From contig CAWAIM010000008.1 in NCBI GenBank assembly GCA_963781895.1, forward strand, positions 1 to 64,000: 64,000 nt of DNA, read 5' to 3'. Below, piece by piece: positions 40,699-49,273 of the stretch. The notes beneath the pieces were generated by a model, which made no database searches, was not told where the DNA came from, and saw only the letters and a program-made list of their open reading frames with translations. The translations under genes were made by a program, and so were the position numbers. Numbering within the stretch: the stretch's first letter is position 1; every line of letters starts with the position of its first letter. Source of the stretch: Roseiarcus sp963781895. Lineage in GTDB: Bacteria > Pseudomonadota > Alphaproteobacteria > Rhizobiales > Beijerinckiaceae.

Positions 40699-41475
40699 TC
40701 AGTCGCTGACGGGCGCGTTCGCCGACAGCGCGGCGATCACCTGATCGATTCCGTCCGACGGAATGTTGAAGAACCCGACATAGGGCTGACTGAATTCGAG
40801 GATGAGAAAGATCGCGCTCGCCACCGACACCGCCCCCAAGAGCTCGACGATCACCGCCAGCGCGTTGAAAGTCGACACCGCGCCGACGCATGAAAACACC
40901 AGCGTCGCCCAACAGACGACGCTGATCAGAAGCGAATTGGGAATCGGGCTCCTGAGCTGCCTCGACATCAAATAATGCGTCTCCACAATCGACTCCGACA
41001 GTTGCCGGGCGGTGGCGAGCGCGTTCCGCTGCTCGTCGGTGGAGGGTTTCAGCGTCGCGAAAAAGCCGTCCATGCCGCGCAGTTCGGCGCGCGACTCCGC
41101 GTAAGTGAAAAACGCCGGGCCGGCGCCGTCCCGGCCCCAGAAACGCTCTCGGGTGCCGATCAGCTCATTCTTCAGGAGCTCGCGGCCGCGATCGGCCTCG
41201 GGACCATAGCGCTCCAGCGCGAGGTCGAGCTGCAGGACCTGCGAGCCGAGGGTATGCGCTTCCGACTGCTGCTGCGAATAGACGCCGTAGCTCGTCCACA
41301 CCAGGAGCCCCAGCACCAGCGCCAGCAGCAGCGTCACCAGCCCCTGGATGGTGGAAATGGCGTTCTTGGCGTCGGCGATGTGCTGCGTGGGCAGCAGCCA
41401 CTGTAACGCCGAGCCGACCAGGGCGCCGGCGAAGATGACACCGGCGACGAACACCGCCTGGCGGACAAAATGCAT
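40699..41475 (-). CDS. DUF4239 (bestrophin-like) membrane protein
   Basis: Protein of 258 residues with four hydrophobic segments: AVFVAGVIFAGALVGSALQW, TIQGLVTLLLALVLGLLVWT, LLISVVCWATLVFSCVGAVS and ALAVIVELLGAVSVASAIFL. The charged middle (LDLALERYGPEADRGRELLK) and the ending LEFSQPYVGFFNIPSDGID fit the DUF4239 family, distantly related to bestrophin channels. Function is unknown. It lies 36 bases downstream of the inferred end of the GNAT gene, same strand. Confidence 0.85.
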   Translation of the reverse strand: MHFVRQAVFVAGVIFAGALVGSALQWLLPTQHIADAKNAISTIQGLVTLLLALVLGLLVWTSYGVYSQQQSEAHTLGSQVLQLDLALERYGPEADRGRELLKNELIGTRERFWGRDGAGPAFFTYAESRAELRGMDGFFATLKPSTDEQRNALATARQLSESIVETHYLMSRQLRSPIPNSLLISVVCWATLVFSCVGAVSTFNALAVIVELLGAVSVASAIFLILEFSQPYVGFFNIPSDGIDQVIAALSANAPVSD

Positions 41476-41511
41476 CGCGCGCCCCAATCAAGTCGACCCG
41501 ACGGTCGCAAG

Positions 41512-42364
41512 TTAGCGTGACGGCGATCGCCGCGTAAACTCGCCGTCTCCGATCGAGCGCTGTGATCGAGCGCTCGCGGCTGCGGATCGGCGGGTTCCTT
41601 CGCCGAGCGAAGTCCCGGTCAGGCGCGCGTCGCCTTGGGCGGCAGCGCCCGCGTTTCCAAAGCGGCCGCCGTCGCTCATCGGTTCGCGGCGGCGAAACGG
41701 CTTGATCGCGGCGATCAGCCCGCCACGCGCGCTGGTCGCCCGCCTTCGTCAGCCGCTCTTGGTCTGGGAGCCGGCGAGGGCGCGCAATCTGCGCGTCGAC
41801 CAGGGAAGCGCCGAAGTCCAGCACGTCGCCGGAGGCTTCCCGCATCAGCGAGAAGGCGGTCGGCCGGCGGGCGGTCAAGCGGCCGGCCAGCGCATTTTCC
41901 TCGAAGGTGAACACCGTCTTGAACTTCTCCGCCAGGCGCTGCATCCCGACATTGTCGGGCGTGCAGACGATGTCGATCGTCTCGACCCCGTGGTTGCTCG
42001 CGGCGCGCTCGATGCGCTTGAACAGCTCCTCGCCGACGCCGCGCCGCCGGTAGCCCTCTTCGACCGAAAACGCCGCCTCGGCGTGGATGTGCCGCCCGAA
42101 CGGCGCCTGCTCGCTCCAGATCGCCTGATTGGAGCGCAGCTCGGCCGCGCCGATCAGGCGCCCGTCGACAAAAGCCCCGTACAGGAGATCGCCCTTGCCG
42201 AAGCAATGCTCGGCGTAATGGACCAGGAAGTCATCCGACATGCCGCCGCCAAAGCGCTCGTGCCGGCTGCGCTGGTCGAGCCGCAGCAGATGATCGCGGA
42301 ACGCGTCCATGTCCGACGGCCACAGGCGCCGGATTTCGACATCGGATGATTTTGCGTCGCTCAT
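41512..42364 (-). CDS. GNAT-family N-acetyltransferase (inferred frameshift)
   Basis: Acetyltransferase of the GCN5 fold. Residues about 1-170 hold the domain, including HAEAAFSVEEGYRRRGVGEE (the acetyl-CoA loop, R-R-R-G-V-G) and IDIVCTPDNVGMQRLAEKF. The domain then continues to SLVDAQIARPRRLPDQERLT. The original frame stays open until 41165, deep inside the next gene, which is implausible. Removing one T near 41715 gives a tail GGLIAAIKPFRRREPMSDGG and a stop at 41512, consistent with the single-base insertions seen elsewhere. The exact end is therefore inferred. Substrate unknown. Confidence 0.8.
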
Positions 42365-42447
42365 AGGCTCACCTCGCCGATTTGGCCTCGGCGTCTCGTC
42401 CCGGGCTGCATATTGTGCACTGCAACATAAATTTCAAGCCGCTGGAA

Positions 42448-43437
42448 TTATCCCTCAGCGCCCGCGGCGAAACGAAGCAGCGTCTTGCCCATGGTTTGGC
42501 GCTTGGCGATAGCTTCGAACGCCTCCCGGAATTGTTCAAGCGCATATTTCGCATGAATATGGACGCTCAAAGCCCCGCTTTCGGCCCAATTCAGGAGCCG
42601 GGACATATTGTCGCGCTGCGCTTCCGGCTCTCTTGCCGTGAATTCGCCCCAATAGACGCCGCGGATATCGCAGCCCCTCAGCAGGACCAGATTGAGGGGC
42701 GGGCGGGGAATCTCGCCCGAGGCGAAGCCGATCACCAGCAGGCGTCCCTTCCAGGCCAGCGAACGCAGCGCCGCCTCGGTCAGCGCGCCGCCGACCGGAT
42801 CATAGACGACATCGACCCCCTTGGGAGCGAGCTCCTTCAGGCGCGCGCGCAGATCGTCCTTCGAATAATTGATCGTCTCGGCGGCGCCGTAGCGGCGCGC
42901 GAACTCGAGCTTTTCGTCGGCCGACGCGCAGGCGATGACGCGCGCCCCCATCGCCGCGCCGATCTCGACCGCCGCCAGCCCGACCCCGCCCGAGGCGCCG
43001 AGCACCACGAGGGTTTCGCCCGGCTTCATGTCGGCGCGCTGGTCGAGCGCATGCAGCGACGTGCCATAGGCGATCGCCAGGCCCGCCGCCTTGTCGAGCG
43101 GAAGGCCGTCGGGAACATGCGCCAGCCGGTTGGCCGCGACCGCCACCCGCTCGCGCGCCGCGCCATAGCCCGAAAAGCCCAGCACCCGATCGCCGACCGC
43201 AAATCCGCGCGTCTGCGGCCCCAGCGCGACGACGCGGCCGGAAAACTCGCCGCCGGGCGAGAACGGCGGCGCCGGCTTGACCTGATACTTGCCCTCGATG
43301 ATCAGCGTGTCGAAAAAGTTGAGCGCCACATACGCGACCTCGACCACGACCTCGCCGGCGCCCGCCGCCGGCGGTTCGACGTCGGCGACGATCAGATTGT
43401 CGGCCGGACCAAGCGTCGGGCAGATCAGGGCTTTCAT
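42448..43437 (-). CDS. NADPH:quinone oxidoreductase (zinc-free MDR family)
   Basis: Medium-chain dehydrogenase/reductase of 329 residues lacking zinc ligands. It opens MKALICPTLGPADNLIVADV. Quinone oxidoreductase blocks are LNFFDTLIIEGKYQVKPAPP, FSPGGEFSGRVVALG, and the NADPH site LVVLGASGGVGLAAVEIGAA. The tail MGKTLLRFAAGAEG is usual. It probably reduces quinones or related enones with NADPH in the cytoplasm. Monocistronic by appearance. Confidence 0.92.
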   Translation of the reverse strand: MKALICPTLGPADNLIVADVEPPAAGAGEVVVEVAYVALNFFDTLIIEGKYQVKPAPPFSPGGEFSGRVVALGPQTRGFAVGDRVLGFSGYGAARERVAVAANRLAHVPDGLPLDKAAGLAIAYGTSLHALDQRADMKPGETLVVLGASGGVGLAAVEIGAAMGARVIACASADEKLEFARRYGAAETINYSKDDLRARLKELAPKGVDVVYDPVGGALTEAALRSLAWKGRLLVIGFASGEIPRPPLNLVLLRGCDIRGVYWGEFTAREPEAQRDNMSRLLNWAESGALSVHIHAKYALEQFREAFEAIAKRQTMGKTLLRFAAGAEG

Positions 43438-43604
43438 GTTCGGCTCCCTATTTTACTCATTTTTCATTAACCACCGGCAGGTTTACAAGGCCCGCGGATC
43501 GCGGGAAAGCCGAGGGCCGGAATTTTGCCCCGATCGCTCGGCAAGGAAAGCTCGCCAAACCGGCCAATCGCCGCGACGCCCGGCGACTCGAAGGACTGAT
43601 CTCG

Positions 43605-44283
43605 ATGATTTTCCCCGCGTTTTCCTCTCCTCGGCGCGCCGTTGTCGTCTGCGCGATCGCCGCGATCTCGCTGGCGGGCGCCCTCGTCTCGGCCGAGGCG
43701 GCGTCGAAGAAATCCGTCGACAAGAAAGTCGTGAAGAAGGATGAGGCCGCCAAGCCGGCCTTGGTCGCCACTTTCGGCGACTGGAACGTGTTCGTCGGCC
43801 AGGCCGGAAAGGGACGCATCTGCTACGTGCTTGCCCAGCCGAAGTCGCGCGAGCCCGCCGGCCTCAACCGCGATCCGGGCTACGCCTTCATCTCCGACCG
43901 CCCGGCGGAGGGCGTGCGCAACGAAGTTTCGTTCATCATGGGCTTCGATGTCGCGGCGGGCGCGGACAATGCGGAAGCGAAGCCGGAAACGAAAACCTCG
44001 TCAAAGCGCGCCTCGAAATCGGAGTCGAAATCGAAAACCCCGCCGGTCGCCGCGCCGGTCGCCATGGTCGACGAGGCGACATTCGAAATGCTGCCCAAGG
44101 GCGCAGACCTGTGGGTCAAGAACGCGGCGCGAGAGGCCGAACTGATCGTCCAGATGCGCAAGGGCGTCGAAGCTGGTGGTCAAGGCCTCCTCGCTCAAAG
44201 GCCGCCAGTCGACCGACGTCTATTCGCTGACCGGCTTCTCCCAGGCGATGGACCGGCTGTTGAAGGAATGTCCGGGGAAATAG
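43605..44283 (+). CDS. invasion-associated locus B (IalB) family protein, one frameshift
   Basis: Periplasmic protein of the IalB family, widespread in Hyphomicrobiales; the name comes from Bartonella but most members have no known link to invasion. Signal peptide AVVVCAIAAISLAGALVSAE. Family blocks GDWNVFVGQAGKGRICYVLA and RPAEGVRNEVSFIMGFDV are present. A Lys/Ser-rich insert (SSKRASKSESKSK) separates the two halves. One extra A near 44170 (GVE-LVVKASSLKGRQSTDV) ends the frame early; corrected, it reaches the family end SLTGFSQAMDRLLKECP with stop 44281-44283. GAAGGA precedes the start. Confidence 0.88.
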
Positions 44284-44293
44284 CGCGAGCGGC

Positions 44294-45043
44294 TCAGGCC
44301 TCCGGCTTCCGCGCGGCGAACAGATAGTTGACGCTCGAATCCGCCGACAGAAGCCAGGCGGCGCGCAGCGGATCGTAGACGATCCCGTCGGTCTTGACCG
44401 GCTTCAGCCCGGCGGCGCGCGCGGCGGCGCGGAACTCCTGCGGCGTCACGAACCGCTCCCAGCGGTGGGTTCCCGGCGCCAGCCAGCGCAGCACGTATTC
44501 CGCGCCGATGATCGCGAACGCGAAGCTCTTGAGCGTGCGATTGATCGTCGAGGCGAGGAAAAGGCCGCCCGGCTTGATGAGCGAGGCGGCGGCCGCGACG
44601 AAGCGCGCCGGATCGGCGACATGCTCGACGACCTCCATCGCGCTCACCACGTCGAAGCGCCGCGGCTCGGCCGCCAGTTCCTCGACCGTCGCGGCGCGAT
44701 AGGCCACATGAGCCCCGGTCTCCTCGGCGTGCCGGCGCGCGGCTTCGATCGCTTTCGGCGCCGGATCGACGCCGAGGACGCTGGCGCCGAGGCGCGCCAA
44801 CGGCTCGGCGAACAGCCCGGCCCCGCAGCCGATGTCGAGACAGTCGAGGCCGGCGAGCGGCGTCCCGGCCGCCGCCTCGCGGCCGAAATGCGCAACGATG
44901 CAATCGCGCGCCCAGCCGATCCGGACCGGGCTCAGGCGATGCAGGGGCGCCATCGGCCCGTCGGCGTCCCACCAGGCGTCGCCCAGCGCGTCGAACCGCG
45001 CGACTTCCGCGGCAATGAGGCTCGGCGCGGCCCTGGGCGACAT
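44294..45043 (-). CDS. ubiG: ubiquinone biosynthesis O-methyltransferase
   Basis: SAM-dependent methyltransferase doing the two O-methylations of ubiquinone synthesis. SAM motif I is CLDIGCGAGLFAEPLARLGA, preceded by the family block WWDADGPMAPLHRLSPVRIG. Further blocks are FDVVSAMEVVEHVADPARFV and GGLFLASTINRTLKSFAFAI. Length 249 is normal. Start ATG 45043. It is divergent from lysC, the usual arrangement in alphaproteobacteria. Confidence 0.95.
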   Translation of the reverse strand: MSPRAAPSLIAAEVARFDALGDAWWDADGPMAPLHRLSPVRIGWARDCIVAHFGREAAAGTPLAGLDCLDIGCGAGLFAEPLARLGASVLGVDPAPKAIEAARRHAEETGAHVAYRAATVEELAAEPRRFDVVSAMEVVEHVADPARFVAAAASLIKPGGLFLASTINRTLKSFAFAIIGAEYVLRWLAPGTHRWERFVTPQEFRAAARAAGLKPVKTDGIVYDPLRAAWLLSADSSVNYLFAARKPEA

Positions 45044-45152
45044 TCGATCCCCGCATTGGCCGGGGCGTTGACCCGTCCGGCCAGCGCCATTATACGCCGC
45101 CGCCATGCGTTGCGCGAGGCCGCCGCGCGTCTCCCTCAAGGCTGAAAAGTCC

Positions 45153-46391
45153 ATGCCGCGTCTGGTGATGAAATTCGGCGGCACGTCGCTCGCCGGCGTC
45201 GAACGCATCCGCAACGTCGCCCGCCACGTGCAACGCGAGGTCGAGGCGGGGAACGAAGTCGCCGTCGTCGTTTCCGCGATGGCCGGCAAGACCGACGAGC
45301 TGGTCGCCTTGTGCAAGGAGGCGGGTTCGCATTTCGACAACGCCGAATACGACGCGATCGTCGCCTCGGGCGAACTCGTCACCGCCGGACTGCTCGCCCT
45401 GGTGCTCAAGGACATGGGACTGGAGGCGCGCTCCTGGCAGGGATGGCAGATTCCGCTGACCACCGACGACGCGCATGGGGCGGCGCGCATCAGCGGCATC
45501 GACGGGTCGAGACTGATCGAGCGTCTCGGAGCGGGCGAGATCGCCGTCGTCGCCGGCTTCCAGGGCCTGCACAAGCCGACCAATCGCGTGACCACCCTGG
45601 GGCGCGGCGGCTCCGACACGTCCGCGGTCGCGCTCTCCGCCGCGATCGGCGCCGACCGCTGCGACATCTATACCGACGTCGACGGCGTCTATACGACCGA
45701 TCCGCGCGTCGTGCCCAAGGCGCGCCGGCTCGGCAAGGTGTCGTTCGAGGAAATGCTCGAAATGGCCTCGCTCGGCGCCAAGGTTCTGCAGGTGCGCTCG
45801 GTCGAAGTGGCCATGTTGCACAAGGTCAAGCTCTACGTGCGCTCGTCCTTCGACGATCCCGCCCGCCCGAAGCTCGGCACGTTGATTTGCAGCGAGGAGG
45901 ACATCGTGGAACAGCAGGTCGTCACCGGCATCGCCTTCTCGCGCGACGAGGCGCAGATCACCTTGCGCGAAGTCGCCGACAAGCCGGGCGTCGCGGCGGC
46001 GATCTTCGTGCCGCTCGCCGACGCCAACATCAACGTCGACATGATCATCCAGGTCGTCTCCGACGACACGACGACGACCGACATCACCTTCACCGTCGCC
46101 GGCGCCGAATTCGACCGGGCGAAGCAAATTCTCGAGGAGCGGCGGGAGAAAATCGGCTACGCCAAGCTGCACGGCGCCGAGGACGTGGTGAAGATTTCCG
46201 CCATCGGCATCGGCATGCGCTCGCATTCGGGCGTCGCCGCCCGCGCCTTCAAGGCGCTGGCCGAGAAGGGCATCAACATCCGCGCGATCACGACCTCGGA
46301 GATCAAGTTCTCGATGCTGATCGACGAGCCCTACACCGAACTCGCGGTGCGCACGCTGCACACGCTCTATGGGCTGGACGCGCAGGCGTGA
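45153..46391 (+). CDS. lysC: aspartate kinase
   Basis: First enzyme of lysine, threonine and methionine synthesis. N-terminal VMKFGGTSLAGVERIRNVA, catalytic LGRGGSDTSAVALSAAIGAD and CDIYTDVDGVYTTDPRVVPK are diagnostic. Two C-terminal ACT domains (KPGVAAAIFVPLADANINVD; ISAIGIGMRSHSGVAARAFK) mediate feedback by lysine/threonine. Length 412 is normal. ATG 45153 is the family start; an upstream ATG at 45105 adds residues without similarity. Confidence 0.96.
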   Translation: MPRLVMKFGGTSLAGVERIRNVARHVQREVEAGNEVAVVVSAMAGKTDELVALCKEAGSHFDNAEYDAIVASGELVTAGLLALVLKDMGLEARSWQGWQIPLTTDDAHGAARISGIDGSRLIERLGAGEIAVVAGFQGLHKPTNRVTTLGRGGSDTSAVALSAAIGADRCDIYTDVDGVYTTDPRVVPKARRLGKVSFEEMLEMASLGAKVLQVRSVEVAMLHKVKLYVRSSFDDPARPKLGTLICSEEDIVEQQVVTGIAFSRDEAQITLREVADKPGVAAAIFVPLADANINVDMIIQVVSDDTTTTDITFTVAGAEFDRAKQILEERREKIGYAKLHGAEDVVKISAIGIGMRSHSGVAARAFKALAEKGINIRAITTSEIKFSMLIDEPYTELAVRTLHTLYGLDAQA

Positions 46392-46624
46392 CATCCCCCT
46401 CGTAGCGGTATGACGACCGTTTCATTTTTCGTTCTGAGAGAATTCCCAGGGGAACCAAACGGGCTGACGCCATAGATCGCGGAATTGCATGATCGTGATC
46501 GGCTTATAGCGCTTTATATCCGACTCCAAGCCGCGTGATCGGCTAAAGCAAGATCGCATCGTCTGAGAAGTCAGATAAAATAAATCAGGGTCGAAACAAG
46601 GCGTCCGGCGCGCAGTCTCGATCG
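46392..46624 (+). other. non-coding stretch before a terminator; possible small RNA
   Basis: No coding sequence is evident. The region is richer in AT than its surroundings and ends in a good terminator that lies 234 bases after lysC, which is far for a lysC terminator. The 46540-46610 part (aagcaagatcgcatcgtctg) resembles a dispersed intergenic element. A small RNA or a long lysC 3' UTR are both possible. Confidence 0.3.
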
Positions 46625-46656
46625 AAGCCGCCGTGCAAGGTCACGGCGGTTTTCTT
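46625..46656 (+). terminator. rho-independent terminator
   Basis: Stem aagccgccgtg / cacggcggtttt with loop caaggt, followed by ttctt. Oriented for plus-strand transcripts. Confidence 0.75.
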
Positions 46657-46744
46657 ATGTATTCGTCCTGATCAAGCGGACGCCGGACCCAATGCGGAAG
46701 CAGAGGTTCCGGCGTCGCCCGTTCCGCGCAGGAAACCCGAATTA

Positions 46745-46987
46745 TCAGCAGGAGCGGTAATGAACGCGGCCGTACCGGTCGTGGTAGCGACAGCGACGAT
46801 GGTGGCCTCCGAGGACAGAGCCAGGCCTCGTGACCACTGCGCCCGTCGCGCCGCCGACAACGGCGCCAACCGGACCGCCGATGATGGCGCCGCCGACCGC
46901 ACCGGCCGTCGTGCCCACCGTTTGCTCTCGAGTCGCGCAAGCGGCCAAGGTCAGGGACGCAAGCAATACGAGTGCGATCTTGCCCAT
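46745..46987 (-). CDS. glycine-zipper lipoprotein
   Basis: Small lipoprotein of 80 residues. It opens MGKIALVLLASLTLAAC, with a lipobox LTLAAC at the end of the signal peptide. A glycine-zipper follows (TTAGAVGGAIIGGPVGAVVG), typical of small outer or inner membrane-associated proteins. The C-terminus is His/Arg/Tyr-rich and ends in Cys. A strong AGGAGGT site sits seven bases upstream of ATG 46987. Function unknown. Confidence 0.85.
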   Translation of the reverse strand: MGKIALVLLASLTLAACATREQTVGTTAGAVGGAIIGGPVGAVVGGATGAVVTRPGSVLGGHHRRCRYHDRYGRVHYRSC

Positions 46988-47119
46988 GGTTCGTACCTCC
47001 TCATGACAATAACAAATTGAAATCGAACAAAGCGGCCGCAATTCGGGCGGTCGGTCGATCCGGCCACCTTTGCGCGGGCGCATCACCGGGTCAACTCGTC
47101 TCGACCGGGAAAGCGTCGA

Positions 47120-47947
47120 TCAGTCGCCTGCGGGATCGGCCATTCCGGCGAGTTCGAAACTGAGCGCGCGCAATCGTTTGCGGGCATTCGGCTCGTAGGC
47201 CTGCGCGGCGGCGCGGGAGACGCGCATGCCGTCGAAATAAAGTCCGCTGCGGCCTTCCAATTCGGGCGACCTCACGAGCTGCAAAATCGCCGCGCCGCCC
47301 TCTTCGACCGTGCTCATCGGCGGGACGCCGCTCAGGCGAACCATGGTCGTGTCCATGTAGGTGGCCGGATGCAGGCAATTGACGGCGACATTCCGTCCCG
47401 CCAACTCCTCCGCGAGATCGAAGGTGAACATCACTTGCGCCAGCTTGCTTTGCCGATAGGCCCTGACGCCGCTGTAGCCGCGCGTCAGCATCACGTCGGA
47501 GAAGTCGATCGGCTGCTGACCGGCGGACGCGACGTTGACGATCCGCGACGGTCCGCGCGCCTCGAGCAAAGGCAGAAGCAGACGCGTCAGCAGAAAGCCG
47601 GCGAGATAGTTGACCGCGAACCTGAGTTCGAAGCCGTCGCCGCTCAGCTCCCGTTCCGCGCCGCTCGCGCCGATCCCGGCGTTGTTGACGAGCGCGTCGA
47701 GGCCGCGGCCGTCGCTCAGCACCGCCTCGCCGAGCGAGCGGACCCCGGCGAGCGAGGACAGATCGGCGATCAACAGGCGCGCTTCGCCGCCCCGCTCGGC
47801 GATCCGCGCCGCCACCGCCTCGCCGCGGGCGCGATCCCGCCCATGAACGATCACCCGCGCGCCTTCCGCCGCGAGGCGCTCCGCGACATGACGGCCGACG
47901 CCGTCGGTCGAGCCGGTGATGAGAACTGTCTTCGCCTTCATGGTCAT
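47120..47947 (-). CDS. short-chain dehydrogenase/reductase
   Basis: Classical SDR oxidoreductase, 275 residues. Cofactor motif VLITGSTDGVGRHVAERLAA, NNAG in LDALVNNAGIGASG, catalytic Ser in IVNVASAGQQ and YxxxK in VRAYRQSKLAQVMFTFDLAE. The layout resembles retinol dehydrogenase/WW-domain oxidoreductase-like SDRs. Substrate cannot be inferred. It is divergent from the dnaJ-like gene. Confidence 0.92.
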   Translation of the reverse strand: MTMKAKTVLITGSTDGVGRHVAERLAAEGARVIVHGRDRARGEAVAARIAERGGEARLLIADLSSLAGVRSLGEAVLSDGRGLDALVNNAGIGASGAERELSGDGFELRFAVNYLAGFLLTRLLLPLLEARGPSRIVNVASAGQQPIDFSDVMLTRGYSGVRAYRQSKLAQVMFTFDLAEELAGRNVAVNCLHPATYMDTTMVRLSGVPPMSTVEEGGAAILQLVRSPELEGRSGLYFDGMRVSRAAAQAYEPNARKRLRALSFELAGMADPAGD

Positions 47948-48035
47948 GTTCGCCGGCCTTTGAACGCACTGGAGACGGCGACGTCAAATCTGTTAGGACG
48001 TCAGCCGTCGGACCCGATCGCTTCGGAGGCGCATT

Positions 48036-48941
48036 TTGAAAGACCCCTATCAGATCCTTGGCGTCGCCAAGACTGCCTCGGCCGAAGAGATAAGAAAAGC
48101 CTATCGGGTCTTGGCGAAGAAGCTGCATCCGGACCTGAATCCCGGAAACAAGCATGCCGAGGACCAGTTCAAGGAGGTCGCCTCCGCCAACGATCTGCTT
48201 TCGGATCCGGAAAAGCGGCGGCGGTTCGACGCGGGAGAGATCGACGCCTCGGGCGCCGAAAAGGCGCCCCATCCGCAATATTATCGGGACTATGCCGGCG
48301 CCCCGGACGGCCATCGGTATGAAAGCCAGTCCGGCTACGCGGACTTCGCCGAGGCGAACGATCTGTTCGCGGAACTGCTGCGCCGCCGGGCGGAGCACGC
48401 GCGGCGCGCGCCGGGCGCGGATCTGCATTACGGCCTTTCGATCGGATTTCTCGACGCGGTCAATGGCGCGAAAAAGGTCATCACCCTGCCGCATGGAGGA
48501 ACCCTGCATGTGACGATCCCGCCCGGGATCGAAGACGGGCAAATCCTGAGGCTGCGCGGGAAAGGCGCGCCGTCGCCGGGCGAGGGCGAAGCCGGCGACG
48601 CGCTGGTGGAGATCTCGGTCGATCCCCATCGGTTTTTTTCGCGCCAGGGCGACGACATCCATCTCGATCTGCCGATCACTTTGCCGGAAGCCGTGCTCGG
48701 GGCGGAAGTCAGGGCGCCGACGCCGGGCGGCAGCGTGGTTCTCAAAGTCCCCAAGGGATCGAACACCGGAGACGTTCTTCGGCTGAAGGGCAAGGGCGTC
48801 AAGCGGCGCGACGGCGCCGGCGACGAATTGGTCAGGCTGAAGGTGATGATGCCGCCGGCGCCCAACGCGGAGCTGGAGGCGTTCCTTTCCGGCTGGAAGC
48901 CGCCAGAAGCCTATGATCCCCGCAAGGAGATGCACTCATGA
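48036..48941 (+). CDS. cbpA: DnaJ-type co-chaperone CbpA
   Basis: Hsp40 without zinc fingers. J domain at residues 2-70, KDPYQILGVAKTASAEEIRK, with the HPD motif in AKKLHPDLNPGNK that stimulates DnaK. The C-terminal substrate-binding domains follow (DLHYGLSIGFLDAVNGAKKV; TIPPGIEDGQILRLRGKG). Start is TTG 48036, as the J domain begins directly. The next gene overlaps by ATGA and encodes its modulator, supporting the CbpA name. Confidence 0.92.
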   Translation: MKDPYQILGVAKTASAEEIRKAYRVLAKKLHPDLNPGNKHAEDQFKEVASANDLLSDPEKRRRFDAGEIDASGAEKAPHPQYYRDYAGAPDGHRYESQSGYADFAEANDLFAELLRRRAEHARRAPGADLHYGLSIGFLDAVNGAKKVITLPHGGTLHVTIPPGIEDGQILRLRGKGAPSPGEGEAGDALVEISVDPHRFFSRQGDDIHLDLPITLPEAVLGAEVRAPTPGGSVVLKVPKGSNTGDVLRLKGKGVKRRDGAGDELVRLKVMMPPAPNAELEAFLSGWKPPEAYDPRKEMHS

Positions 48942-49234
48942 CCATCACCGAGCCGGAATTTCTGCAGCGCGCCCGCCTCGATCGCGAAACGTTGACGATA
49001 TGGATCGAGGCGGAATGGCTGCTCCCTGCCCGGACGGACAGCGAGCTGAGGTTCACCGAGATGGATGTGGCGCGCGCGAATCTGATCCGGGATCTCAAAC
49101 AGAACATGGGCGTCAACGACGAAGGCCTGAGCGTGATCCTGCACCTGTTGGATCAGATGCACGGCTTGCGCAGGGCGCTGGCGCATTTGCTCGACGCCGG
49201 GCGCGACCGATCAGCCCCGCCGGGAACGAATTGA
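48938..49234 (+). CDS. cbpM: CbpM-like chaperone modulator
   Basis: Protein of 98 residues with a MerR-like fold. CbpM binds the J domain of CbpA and blocks its action on DnaK. Features are LDRETLTIWIEAEWLLPART, RFTEMDVARANLIRDLKQNM and GVNDEGLSVILHLLDQMHGL. Start ATG 48938 overlaps the cbpA stop, so the pair is translationally coupled. Confidence 0.88.
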   Translation: MTITEPEFLQRARLDRETLTIWIEAEWLLPARTDSELRFTEMDVARANLIRDLKQNMGVNDEGLSVILHLLDQMHGLRRALAHLLDAGRDRSAPPGTN

Positions 49235-49273
49235 CGGGCGCCAATCGGATTGCACGGCCTCGTTCGCGGGCCC

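Noticed and set aside
41165..41511. Extension of the GNAT protein to 41165
   Set aside because: It would overlap the DUF4239 gene by 310 bases in another frame; a single-base correction gives a stop at 41512 instead.
45090..46394. Minus-strand open frame of 434 codons opposite lysC
   Set aside because: Mirror frame of a well conserved aspartate kinase; no family similarity.
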